Assembly (NCBI GenBank): GCA_012800735.1
Contig: JAAZIU010000019.1
Span: forward strand, 1-64,000
Source of the DNA: Clostridiales bacterium
GTDB taxonomy: Bacteria; Bacillota; Clostridia; Oscillospirales; CAG-272
Reading direction: 5' to 3'
Length of the DNA: 64,000 nucleotides
Shown here: positions 1-7,879 of the stretch, one piece after another
Layout: the number at the start of each line of letters is the position of its first letter
Position numbering within the stretch: position 1 is the stretch's first letter
Notes under the pieces: model-generated
What the model was told of the DNA's origin: nothing
The model's input: only the letters and a program-made list of their open reading frames with translations
Database searches by the model: none
Translations under genes and position numbers: made by a program

Positions 1-252
1 ACAATCGCCATCGGCGTTGTCTTCGCCTTCGGGACAGCAATCATCACAGCAGCAATCATCGGGACAATCGCCATCGGCGATGTCTTCGCCTTCGGGACAG
101 CAATCATCACAGCAGCAATCATCGGGACAATCGCCATCGGCGATGTCTTCGCCTTCGGGACAGCAATCATCACAGCAACAATCATCGGGACAATCGCCAT
201 CGGTGTCGTCTTCGCTCTCGGGACAGCAATCGTCGCAGCAGCATTCCTCGAC
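1..252 (-). repeat. 63-bp in-frame tandem repeat coding a CCCDDCC-type Cys/Asp-rich array
   Basis: Three nearly identical 63-bp units begin at 1, 64 and 127, each differing from its neighbour by about one base, and a diverged fourth unit begins at 190. The period is 21 codons, in frame with the oleate-hydratase-like gene on the minus strand. Each unit encodes DCCCDDCCPEGED followed by a short Asp/Gly/Cys linker, giving six cysteines and about eight acidic residues. The array starts exactly at the window edge, so the total copy number is unknown. Near-identity at DNA level implies recent expansion and possible copy-number variation between strains. Confidence 0.9.
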
Positions 253-1089
253 GGGAGCAAATTCAAGGTTTACAACCTTCGCGCCGGTGATAAAGTCAAC
301 GTTATATTTTTCAAGATATGCTTTAAGCGGCTCGATTACACTCTCGCCGAAGTCATACGGTGTCTCCATACGGCTGCTCATCGTAGCAAGATCCGGCAAA
401 AATCCGATATAGCGCTTTATCTGACGGCGAAATTCAGCGACGCTTGCCCAGCGGCGGATGCGGAAGGCTGACTTCCAAAGATACCAGAAATCGGTAGTAA
501 AGAAATGCTCGCCGAACCACTGATCGATTCTCAGATCGGTTAGGTTCTTTTCATCGGTAAAGAGCAGTTTAAGCAGCGCCGTCCTGTCATCGCCGTCAAG
601 CTCAAGAGAGCTGAGATCGGCTATCACTCCGCCGCTGACAAGACGGGCTTTGGCGTTAACGGGATGTCCCTGATTAAAGTTGTAGATTTCCTCCGCAACA
701 CTGCGCTGAGGCGCGTCAATTGACGGCACCGACTTCATCAACTCAAAGAAATTCTCACTCGAATCAGGCCAAATTGCGGTGCCGCGGCCGATAAATCCGT
801 TTTCGGCGCTGCCTGTTTCGGCAAATTCGCCGCCGACTTTATCGCCGCAGTCGACAATATGTATGTTCTCTCCCTTGAAATTGCAGTCGCGGACAAGATA
901 AGCGGCTGCCGCAAGCGACGCGATACCGCCGCCGATGATATAGATCTGCTTATTTCCCCAATCGCGCGACTTGATTTCTTCATCTATTGCGCGACGGTAA
1001 GCTTCCTTGGTTTGTTTGGCGGATTTATTCGCCACATATGCCGCAGCGCCGACAAGCGCCGCCGCAGTAAGAATACGAAAAATTTTCAC
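1..1089 (-). CDS. Oleate hydratase-like (MCRA family) FAD protein with Cys/Asp-rich repeat insert, partial
   Basis: The gene enters at a GTG at 1089 (GGAG 11 bases upstream) and runs off the left edge of the window, leaving 363 residues. Residues 1-20 look like a membrane anchor. A dinucleotide-binding motif GGGIASLAAAAYLVRD lies near 53-68 and closely matches the MCRA/oleate hydratase signature GSGLASLAAAAFLIRD. Later segments (NIHIVD, SVPSI, DFWYLWKSAF, VIEPLKAYLEKYNVDF) also align with that family, whose members add water to unsaturated fatty acids using FAD as a structural cofactor. Two positions differ: the family RGGREM motif, whose Glu activates water, reads RGTAIW (102-107), and the MRRY Tyr position reads RRQ (221-223). 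From residue 282 the protein enters 21-residue Cys/Asp repeats that interrupt a surface loop between two predicted strands. Family membership is fairly sure; hydratase activity is doubtful. The C-terminal half lies outside the window. Confidence 0.8.
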   Translation of the reverse strand, partial: MKIFRILTAAALVGAAAYVANKSAKQTKEAYRRAIDEEIKSRDWGNKQIYIIGGGIASLAAAAYLVRDCNFKGENIHIVDCGDKVGGEFAETGSAENGFIGRGTAIWPDSSENFFELMKSVPSIDAPQRSVAEEIYNFNQGHPVNAKARLVSGGVIADLSSLELDGDDRTALLKLLFTDEKNLTDLRIDQWFGEHFFTTDFWYLWKSAFRIRRWASVAEFRRQIKRYIGFLPDLATMSSRMETPYDFGESVIEPLKAYLEKYNVDFITGAKVVNLEFAPVEECCCDDCCPESEDDTDGDCPDDCCCDDCCPEGEDIADGDCPDDCCCDDCCPEGEDIADGDCPDDCCCDDCCPEGEDNADGDC

Positions 1090-1280
1090 GGGTATAATAT
1101 CTCCGATCTGTCAAAAAGACTGTTTCAAAAACAAAACGTACAACTAAAGATAATTAACAACATAAACATCTTATTATATACTTTAATTATATAAAATAAA
1201 ATACTCATCGGTATTTACATCTGATGAACGGAAATAAAATTTTGAGTAAATTGATAAAACTCCATTATTCAACACCAAAA

Positions 1281-1312
1281 CCGAACAAAAAAGGCGCCGC
1301 ATTTGCGGCGCC
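1281..1312 (-). terminator. Rho-independent terminator after thpR
   Basis: GGCGCCGC (1293-1300) and GCGGCGCC (1305-1312) form an 8-bp perfect stem with an ATTT loop. On the minus strand it is followed by a run of T (1287-1292). It lies 17 bases beyond the thpR stop. Confidence 0.9.
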
Positions 1313-1328
1313 GTGAGTTAATATTGTA

Positions 1329-1850
1329 TCAAATCAGCGGAGCCGAGAATATCTCGGTGTATTTCAGCACTCCGTTTACCCGGTCCGAGCGCATAAGCGA
1401 TATTTTGTCAACGCGGCTTTTTGCCGGTATAAGCGCTGTATCGGTTCTGCGCGGCGCCGAAACTTGGCGTCCGAGGGTAATATGAGGGGTAAAGCGCCGG
1501 TCGACGTCAAAGCCGGCGGCGATAAGCCCGGATGTCAGGCGGGAGGAAAGCTCGGAAAGCTCCGAAGCTCCTTCTCCGATTCCGACCCACCTTATATCTC
1601 CGCCATCACGGCGGAAGTGCCCCGGCTCGCCGAGAGCGATTTCAAAAGCCGGAGTTACAGAAGCGACGGCTCTCATAACCTCGGAAATATCGTCGACCCG
1701 ATCCGTCTCGCCGATAAAGGCGAGAGTCAGGTGAAGATTCACGGCTCTCGTAAAATTTCCGCGGGAGGAAACCGCCCGCAGCCGCCCGATCGCGTCGATC
1801 AGGCTTTCCTTCATTTCTTGGCCGAAATTGACGGCGATGAACAGTCTCAT
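1329..1850 (-). CDS. thpR: RNA 2',3'-cyclic phosphodiesterase (2'-5' RNA ligase family)
   Basis: A 173-residue protein of the 2H phosphoesterase superfamily. The two catalytic HxTx motifs are visible as HLTL (in the segment NLHLTLAFIGE, about residue 40) and HITL (in PHITLGRQ, about residue 123). ThpR enzymes hydrolyse RNA 2',3'-cyclic phosphate ends and can join 2'-5' RNA ends in vitro; the physiological role in bacteria is not settled. The length matches the family. The ATG at 1850 has a GGGAGC site 8 bases upstream. It is the last gene of a minus-strand group behind the alpha-mannosidase (48-base gap) and is followed by a strong terminator. Confidence 0.92.
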   Translation of the reverse strand: MRLFIAVNFGQEMKESLIDAIGRLRAVSSRGNFTRAVNLHLTLAFIGETDRVDDISEVMRAVASVTPAFEIALGEPGHFRRDGGDIRWVGIGEGASELSELSSRLTSGLIAAGFDVDRRFTPHITLGRQVSAPRRTDTALIPAKSRVDKISLMRSDRVNGVLKYTEIFSAPLI

Positions 1851-1898
1851 GAAATATTGCTCCCGTAAATCGATTTTGCGTAAATTGGCAGATCGGTA

Positions 1899-4763
1899 TC
1901 AGAACTCCACATGAACCTGAGCAATCTTCCACTTCGGCAGCTTGAAGCTGACCGCGCCGCGGCTCGGTTTGAGTGCGGAGAGCTCTTCCTGCATCAGGTT
2001 TACGAGAGAAGCGGATTTCGGTGTCTTTGCGAATGTCAGCTTTATGTCGGTGTCATTTCCGGTATATTCACCTACACGGATGAGCAGTCTGCCGTCGTCG
2101 GAGGTGTCAACCGAAGTAATAACGGCGGTGGAAGCCGAAACTCCGAACAAAGTTCCTTCCGGCTTAAGGGCTCCCTTGTGAGCGGACGTCGGAATGAAGC
2201 GCAGCGGGCGATAGAACGCCATTGTCTGCTCCTGAAGTACCTTCGGGCAGTCAGACCCGACGGTGACATAGAGATTGATTTTATGTATCGCGCGCTCCGG
2301 ATACGGGTCGGGGTAGGCGGGAGTATGAATCAGCGTGCTGTAAAGCGAGCCGCCGTACATACGGTAACCGTATTTCGAATCAACCGAGAGACCGACGCAG
2401 CGTCCGGAATCATCGGCGGACTTGGCCGCAATGTAAGTCTGGCAGGCTATGTCGTGGTTCGCCGCTTTGCGGGTAATCGTACCGCCGGGAATGTCACAGA
2501 CGGCGGTGTCCGATTCATAAGCGTAAGGCAGACGATAGCAGAGCAGCGGCATAAATTCGCCGGTTGATTCTTTCCAGTCGACTTCGATTGCATATTTCAG
2601 CGCGCGGGCGTGCTTTGCAAGGGAAACATTGACCCTGACGGTCGAATTCAGCACACCGGCTTCGAAGCGAATACCGCGGAGCAGATCGCCGTGTCCCCAT
2701 CCGCTTATATTGCGAAGTTTTGTTATCGGATGCGCGGCGAGAGCGGTGCCTATGACCCAGGCGGAGCCGTTGGTCTGAGTGTCCACCTGAACAAGTCCGG
2801 CTCTCTCGCCGGCTTTGATCATCTCGGCGCCGGTTTCCTTGTCGATAAGCGATATAAGAGCGCCGTCATGGATGTCAAATTCAGCTCTGATATACTCATT
2901 TTCAAGCACAAATTCGCTTATGAACCCCTGCGTGGTTTCGCCGGAGAGATATACCGGATAGCTTTCCGGCTGCTTTTCTTTAAGTACAATAGTCGTATAT
3001 CCGTAAGGAGGCGTCTTGACGTCTACAAGTATGCGGAAGAACTTGTGATCCCAATACTGCTGAAGCCCGCCGTCAATTAGGGCGAAGGGCAGCGGTTTTC
3101 CTTCGTAATCCTCGATTATAATGTTGCGCATATCGCCGGTCCAGTCCCAGACGGTCAGCTCGACAGGTTCGCGGCGCTCGGTGGCGGTCGAGTTGAAGAT
3201 GTTGAATATCCTCGTCCTGCCGACTCCGCGCTCCGGATTCGGAACTCCCTGGAAATGTTCTATTCCGTAACCGACGCCGGCGCCCTCCGACTGCGAGAGA
3301 GCGATATGATCGGGATTTTCTTCAACCTTTATGCCGGAGGTATCAATCTTGTCAGACAGCTCTCTCAGCGCCTTCGAGGCTGCGCTGTTGGAGATTGCCA
3401 TCGAATCCTGATAAAGCCCCATAGCGTGTTCGCGGGTGTCCTGAACACATGAACCGGTTAGGATGTCGTGGAAATGGTTGAAGAGAATCTGCTGACTTGC
3501 CTTTTCAAATTGCGCCGGCAGATATTTCTTGGTCTTGCCGGATACCATAGCCGAGAGGGCGGAGTAATACCGTCCTTCGTAAAGAGCGTTTTCAGCCCCG
3601 CGGTTGGCGCGTTTAATGCGGCTTTGAGTCGTGTAGCAGCCGTCGAAGATATGGTTAAGTTCGCGATCGATTACAGGCAGCTTGTCGCGCACAGCCTCGG
3701 CTTCACGGAAGAATTCGCGGAAGGTTCCGAATTTAACGGTCGGATAAATCGGATAATCTTTAAGGCTGAGCGCAATTTCGATATCGCGTCTGGTAGGTCC
3801 GCCGCCGTGGTTACCGACGCCGTAAACAATAATTCCGGTTTTAAATCCGGCGCATTTGCGGGAAATATCGATAAGTCCCGCGGCTATTGCCGGGGTTATC
3901 GCGGAGTTGTACCAATATTGCTCGCGGTACATCAGAAGCTCTTCGCCGGAGGGAGAACGCATGCGGTACAGCGCGTAGGGTTGGTCGCAGGCGCGGCAGT
4001 GGTAGTAATATTTTACGCTTCCGAAGGTGTCTATCTCCGGAATCTGGGCGCTGTGGCCGAAGGTGTCGGGAGAGAAGTCGACTTCAAGCGACTTCGGGTC
4101 GATATCCCAGTTTTTTTCAAGATAGTCGCGGGTATATTTAATATGGTCAAGCAGGGAAGTCGTCGACGGCATATTCTTGTCGGTTTCGACCCAGGCCGCC
4201 GCGGTAACTTCCCATCTGCCTTCTTTGATGCGCTTCTTTATTTCACGCATCATCTCGGGATCAAAGTCTTCGACTATCTTGTAAACCGAAGCCTGCGACT
4301 GAGAAAAATGAAATTCCGGATATTCATCCATCAGATTAAGAACGGTGCGGAAGGTAGCGAGGGTCGCCGCGACGGTTTCCTGCCAGCTCCACATCCAGTT
4401 CATATCAATATGCGCATGGCCGCAGAGAATCAGCTTGTAGCTTTTGGCTTCCTCCGCCATAGGCATAAGCAGCTGCTCCGCCGCTTCCGCCGCTTTGTAG
4501 GTTATAACGCCGTTTTCTTTGATTTCGGCGGTCAGGAAATCAAGGGCGGAATTGATTATGTCGTGGTAGGCGTTCTTTTTCTCGTCATTGAGTTTTAATG
4601 CGAACTCAAGCTGAGCCAAAATTCTTGTAATGGTTTTGTTCGGAGGGGTGATATGCATCTGCGCTTCGCGCGGCATACCGAAGGTGAATTCGAAACCGGT
4701 CTTTTCACGGTTTCCGCCGACGGCGGTTTTGAGCGCCGTAAATTTCGCAGCTAAATTACTCAT
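1899..4763 (-). CDS. Alpha-mannosidase, glycoside hydrolase family 38
   Basis: A 954-residue cytoplasmic protein without signal peptide. The N-terminal GH38 catalytic domain shows the zinc-binding HAHID motif (His116, His118, Asp120) followed by WMWSWQE, and the nucleophile motif SPDTFGHS with Asp233. The middle section (about 380-470) corresponds to the family's helical bundle, including the FNHFHDILTGSC segment, and the rest to the beta-sandwich C-terminal region. GH38 enzymes release alpha-linked mannose with retention. The ATG at 4763 is preceded by AGAGGT, and the stop of the upstream methyltransferase is only 4 bases away, so the two are translationally linked. It is longer than, and clearly different from, the second GH38 at 30.8 kb, so it is a paralogue with probably another linkage preference. 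Confidence 0.95.
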   Translation of the reverse strand: MSNLAAKFTALKTAVGGNREKTGFEFTFGMPREAQMHITPPNKTITRILAQLEFALKLNDEKKNAYHDIINSALDFLTAEIKENGVITYKAAEAAEQLLMPMAEEAKSYKLILCGHAHIDMNWMWSWQETVAATLATFRTVLNLMDEYPEFHFSQSQASVYKIVEDFDPEMMREIKKRIKEGRWEVTAAAWVETDKNMPSTTSLLDHIKYTRDYLEKNWDIDPKSLEVDFSPDTFGHSAQIPEIDTFGSVKYYYHCRACDQPYALYRMRSPSGEELLMYREQYWYNSAITPAIAAGLIDISRKCAGFKTGIIVYGVGNHGGGPTRRDIEIALSLKDYPIYPTVKFGTFREFFREAEAVRDKLPVIDRELNHIFDGCYTTQSRIKRANRGAENALYEGRYYSALSAMVSGKTKKYLPAQFEKASQQILFNHFHDILTGSCVQDTREHAMGLYQDSMAISNSAASKALRELSDKIDTSGIKVEENPDHIALSQSEGAGVGYGIEHFQGVPNPERGVGRTRIFNIFNSTATERREPVELTVWDWTGDMRNIIIEDYEGKPLPFALIDGGLQQYWDHKFFRILVDVKTPPYGYTTIVLKEKQPESYPVYLSGETTQGFISEFVLENEYIRAEFDIHDGALISLIDKETGAEMIKAGERAGLVQVDTQTNGSAWVIGTALAAHPITKLRNISGWGHGDLLRGIRFEAGVLNSTVRVNVSLAKHARALKYAIEVDWKESTGEFMPLLCYRLPYAYESDTAVCDIPGGTITRKAANHDIACQTYIAAKSADDSGRCVGLSVDSKYGYRMYGGSLYSTLIHTPAYPDPYPERAIHKINLYVTVGSDCPKVLQEQTMAFYRPLRFIPTSAHKGALKPEGTLFGVSASTAVITSVDTSDDGRLLIRVGEYTGNDTDIKLTFAKTPKSASLVNLMQEELSALKPSRGAVSFKLPKWKIAQVHVEF

Positions 4764-4767
4764 GGTT

Positions 4768-5913
4768 TTACCTCTTTTCTGTATTTTTCTCTTTATGATT
4801 CTTGAAGTACTGATAAAAACCGCATTTTAACATTCCGTTCCAGATCGGGCGCACCTTGTCGGCGCGTCGCCCGTAATAACTCTCGAAATCCTCACAGCTC
4901 GTCAGGATATATATCTGCCAGCGCCCGAGAGTTGCGAAATGTTTCCCCATATCGCGGTAAAGCTCATATGCCCTCTCTTCGGTCCAAAGCCTTTCGCCGT
5001 AAGGCGGATTGCATACGATAGTCCCCCGCCTCCCTCCGGTCTCGATTTTAAGCGCGTCCATAATAAACGGCTTTACGATACCCGAAACGCCGGCTCTTTT
5101 AATGTTTTCCTTTGTAAGCTCTACGCAATCGGGGTCGATGTCCGACGCAAAGCACTCAAAATCGGTGTCTTTCTTTATCGCGTCGGCTGCTTCTTCACGC
5201 GCTCGGATGAACAGCCCTTTTTCGAAAAACGGCCAGCTCTCCGCCGCAAAGCTCCGGTTAAGTCCCGGGGCAGCTCCGGTCATCATCAGCGCCGCTTCGA
5301 TGGCGATGGTGCCGCTGCCGCAGAACGGATCCCAGAAAAGGACATTTTCCCGCGGTCTTGCAAGCGAGGCGATAGCGGCGGCGGTGGTTTCCCGCAGCGG
5401 AGCCATACCGCCTTCTCTGCGGTATCCGCGCTTGTGCAGCGGATCTCCGGAAAGATCAATCATCAGCGCCGCCGAATCGTTTAGAATAAAAAATTCTATC
5501 TGATATTTATTTCCGGTTTCGGGGAAGCGTTCAAGTTTATAACGGCTTTTAAGCCGTTCCACCACAGCTTTTTTGACTATCTTCTGGCAGTCGGGAATTG
5601 AATAAAGGGCGGATTTTATACTGTGTCCCTTTACCGGAAAAGCGTCGTCCCTGCCGATGTATCTTTCCCAGCAAAGCGCCTTCGTTCCTTCAAAAAGCGC
5701 GTCGAAGCTCGGCGCGTCAAATCGGCCGAGTACCAGATAAAGCCTTTCGGCAAACCGGGAGTTTATGTTGAACCTTGCCGCCGCGCTCTCGTCGCCTTCA
5801 AAATAAACACGGCCGTCTATTGTTTCGGTTCTTTTATAGCCGAGTTCGTCGATTTCCCGGCCTACCATGCCTTCAAGGCCGAAAAGACAGGCTGCGGCGT
5901 AATTAAGTGTCAT
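4768..5913 (-). CDS. THUMP-domain class I RNA methyltransferase (RlmL/YpsC type)
   Basis: A 381-residue SAM-dependent RNA methyltransferase. The N-terminal part (about 1-160) is the ferredoxin-like/THUMP RNA-binding region. LSGDPLHKRGYR lies before the Rossmann domain, which holds FWDPFCGSGTIAIEAAL (SAM binding), and the catalytic motif IVCNPPYGERL is typical of N2-guanine methyltransferases of the RlmL/YpsC group acting on 23S rRNA. The reading frame is open back to 5973, but the ATG at 5913 is preferred: it has AAGGA 4-5 bases upstream, begins where family homology begins (MTLNYAAACLFGLEG), and the extra codons lie over a terminator hairpin of the upstream gene. First gene of the group with the GH38 gene. 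Confidence 0.88.
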   Translation of the reverse strand: MTLNYAAACLFGLEGMVGREIDELGYKRTETIDGRVYFEGDESAAARFNINSRFAERLYLVLGRFDAPSFDALFEGTKALCWERYIGRDDAFPVKGHSIKSALYSIPDCQKIVKKAVVERLKSRYKLERFPETGNKYQIEFFILNDSAALMIDLSGDPLHKRGYRREGGMAPLRETTAAAIASLARPRENVLFWDPFCGSGTIAIEAALMMTGAAPGLNRSFAAESWPFFEKGLFIRAREEAADAIKKDTDFECFASDIDPDCVELTKENIKRAGVSGIVKPFIMDALKIETGGRRGTIVCNPPYGERLWTEERAYELYRDMGKHFATLGRWQIYILTSCEDFESYYGRRADKVRPIWNGMLKCGFYQYFKNHKEKNTEKR

Positions 5914-5934
5914 ATATTCCTTATTTTCTTTGAA

Positions 5935-5967
5935 AAAACAGGGATTTTGCGAAAAAATCCCTGTTTT
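5935..5967 (-). terminator. Rho-independent terminator after the secreted Tyr-rich gene
   Basis: AAAACAGGGATTTT (5935-5948) pairs perfectly with AAAATCCCTGTTTT (5954-5967). A/T runs at both bases would let it work in either direction. It sits 27 bases beyond the stop of the minus-strand gene at 5995 and argues against a methyltransferase start further upstream than 5913. Confidence 0.85.
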
Positions 5968-5994
5968 ACTCATATTGTCTTGATTTAAAGCAGA

Positions 5995-7560
5995 TTATTT
6001 GATAAGATTGGCAATAACGGTTGCGAATTCATAGCGCGGAGCCGCAGCCGCGGGGTCAAACTCAAGGTCATAGAAGAGACCGTTTTCAACAAAGCTGATA
6101 AAAGCGGCGCGATAGATGGCGGCGTCCTTTATATTCTTATAGTTGCGGATTTGTCTAATCGTATAAGAACCGGCGCTCTGCGGAGAGCGAATCTTGTTGT
6201 TTGCGCGGAGGATCTTGTATGTTACGTAAACGAAATCGTTGTAAGTGAGCGCGTCTTCGGCTCTGAGCGCGTCTGCGTTTTCGATATTTGCCTTTTCTAT
6301 GTCGCAGCCTATTGCGGCAAGCGCGGCGATAAGCTCGTCATAAGTGAAGGTGCCCTTCGGATCGAAGCTTGTGCTGTTCTGGATAACTCCCGCCGCGACA
6401 AGCTTTGAAAGGGACATACCGAGTCCGTCGTAACCGCGGATATCTGAAAAATTGGTTACCGGAGATACGACGTACCTATAAGTCATGACCTCGGAGGCGA
6501 TGTAATTGGAATAAAGCACGACGGTCTTCAGCGTGGTATTTTTCGTGATGGTTATCGGACCGGTATAGCGGTAGCCGCCCGCGTTCGGGGTTGAGCCGTC
6601 AAGAGTGTAATAAATCGTGCCGCCGGTAGTCTGAGTTGAAAGAGCTACCCTGGTTCCGACTTCGACTACTCCGGAAGGAATCGACGCGATGCCGGGACGG
6701 CAGCGGTAGTGATTATAAACGTATTTTGCGTAAAAATCGCGGTAATAAACCGAGTTGAGATAAGCTATATACTCGTTATAGTCCGAGAAATTCCAGGATG
6801 ACGGGTAGAGATAGTAGTTGTAAACATACTTCAGATATTCCGCATAGGTCATTCCGTAGTAATATTCGGTCGGATAAGCCGAGGTGAAGGAATGTACGTG
6901 AGAGGTGCAATCCGGGCAGTAGTAAACGGAGCAGACCGGGCAGTATACATACTGCTTTGAATGAACCGGGCAGAAATAGCTCGAATAGGTGTATGTGGGA
7001 ACAAGCGCCTGCGGGTAGGTCGGACCGTAGTAGAACCACCACGGAATCGAAGCCTCATACCTCACTCCGTCGACAATATATTCATAACTGTGATAGTCAT
7101 ACTGTGTTCCGTCGGGACCGTAGTAATAAAGCCCGTAGAACGGATACTGAGCGTAATACGGCGGAGGAGTGATATACTGCGGAACTATGCCGGCGCGGTC
7201 GGTGCCGATATAGTCAAGATAGGGGTAGGTGATAAAGCCGGTTGACGCCGAGTCGATTTTTCCGGTCGTTGTGATGTAAAGGAAGCCGTTTATGTTGAGA
7301 CGGCCGTTGACCGTAAGATCCTCTTTTATCGTCAAAGTAGTGTTTGCCGCCATGCTTACCGTAATGTCGGCGGGGATAGTTGTGTCGGCTGTCACGGAAA
7401 CCGAATTGGGAACCGTGATCATTTTCGTCGGCGAGGCTATTGCAAGGTCGATCCAGTAGGAAAGCTCACCAGGAGATGCGGCGCCGGCGAAAATATTCAT
7501 ACTGAGCAGACTCAATATGGTTACAGCGACTAAAATAAAAGCCGCCATTCTGTTTTTCAT
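5995..7560 (-). CDS. Secreted Tyr-rich protein with B-box-like Cys/His cluster, chitobiase-type and SLH-like domains
   Basis: A 521-residue exported protein. Residues 1-28 form a signal peptide (hydrophobic core, AGA-A cleavage region). Residues about 45-110 are a Thr/Val-rich beta region. Residues 112-290 are extremely rich in Tyr. Inside this lies CPVH (197-200), CPVC (207-210), CPDC (215-218) and HVH (221-223), spaced like a B-box zinc finger (C-x2-H-x6-C-x2-C-x4-C-x2-C-x2-H-x-H). Residues about 295-365 match the chitobiase/beta-hexosaminidase C-terminal type domain (GGTIYYTLDGSTP). Residues 369-521 look like two or three S-layer-homology repeats (FSDIRGYDGLGMSLSKLVAAGVI, then VENGLF with a DPAAAAPRYEFA ending), which usually anchor proteins to the cell wall. 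Function unknown; a wall-attached structural or adhesive protein is a reasonable inference. Confidence 0.8.
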   Translation of the reverse strand: MKNRMAAFILVAVTILSLLSMNIFAGAASPGELSYWIDLAIASPTKMITVPNSVSVTADTTIPADITVSMAANTTLTIKEDLTVNGRLNINGFLYITTTGKIDSASTGFITYPYLDYIGTDRAGIVPQYITPPPYYAQYPFYGLYYYGPDGTQYDYHSYEYIVDGVRYEASIPWWFYYGPTYPQALVPTYTYSSYFCPVHSKQYVYCPVCSVYYCPDCTSHVHSFTSAYPTEYYYGMTYAEYLKYVYNYYLYPSSWNFSDYNEYIAYLNSVYYRDFYAKYVYNHYRCRPGIASIPSGVVEVGTRVALSTQTTGGTIYYTLDGSTPNAGGYRYTGPITITKNTTLKTVVLYSNYIASEVMTYRYVVSPVTNFSDIRGYDGLGMSLSKLVAAGVIQNSTSFDPKGTFTYDELIAALAAIGCDIEKANIENADALRAEDALTYNDFVYVTYKILRANNKIRSPQSAGSYTIRQIRNYKNIKDAAIYRAAFISFVENGLFYDLEFDPAAAAPRYEFATVIANLIK

Positions 7561-7635
7561 AGATTATTCCTCCTTAATTCAGTTAGACAAATTCAGTTAC
7601 ACATAAAGATTAAATTACAACGATTTAACAATCTA

Positions 7636-7664
7636 ATTATATCACCGCGGAAGGAATTTGTCAA
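7636..7664 (-). promoter_or_regulatory. Sigma-A promoter for the secreted Tyr-rich gene
   Basis: On the minus strand TTGACA (7659-7664) and TATAAT (7636-7641) are separated by exactly 17 bases, a full consensus promoter about 75 bases upstream of the start at 7560. The rest of the 7561-7879 intergenic stretch is AT-rich, holds only this promoter and the divergent one, and shows no credible gene. Confidence 0.85.
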
Positions 7665-7785
7665 TACCGCAGGCGGAATTATACCTCGGTTTAACACAAA
7701 TTTAAACGAAATTGCCGTAAAAGTTATCAAAAGGTAAAAAAGCATAAAATATGAATCTTCTTTAATTTCTGTACATCTATTTTAC

Positions 7786-7814
7786 TTGACATATTTAATT
7801 TAAGGTGGTAAAAT
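7786..7814 (+). promoter_or_regulatory. Sigma-A promoter for the egsA-to-DUF4956 operon
   Basis: TTGACA (7786-7791), a 17-base spacer and TAAAAT (7809-7814) lie 65 bases before the ATG at 7880. This is the only strong promoter seen before the six plus-strand genes that end at 12956. Confidence 0.8.
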
Positions 7815-7879
7815 GTTTGTAATATATTTGACAATATTGTGTAAAACAAGCAAAATCCCGTATGCGGGGAGGTAGTCAG

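Noticed and set aside
1-252. CRISPR-like regular repeats
   Set aside because: Units are contiguous 63-bp tandem copies without unique spacers and are in frame with a protein.
17-412. Plus-strand frame coding a Ser/Gln-rich repeat protein
   Set aside because: It is the complement of the Cys/Asp repeats of the oleate-hydratase-like gene, whose minus-strand frame continues into recognisable FAD-domain sequence; the plus frame has no ribosome site or domain.
3468-4598. Long plus-strand frame of 376 codons
   Set aside because: It lies wholly antisense to the GH38 gene, whose motifs are certain, and shows no domain or start signals.
5914-5973. N-terminal extension of the RNA methyltransferase
   Set aside because: It is translated from the terminator hairpin of the upstream gene; the ATG at 5913 has a ribosome site and starts the family domain.
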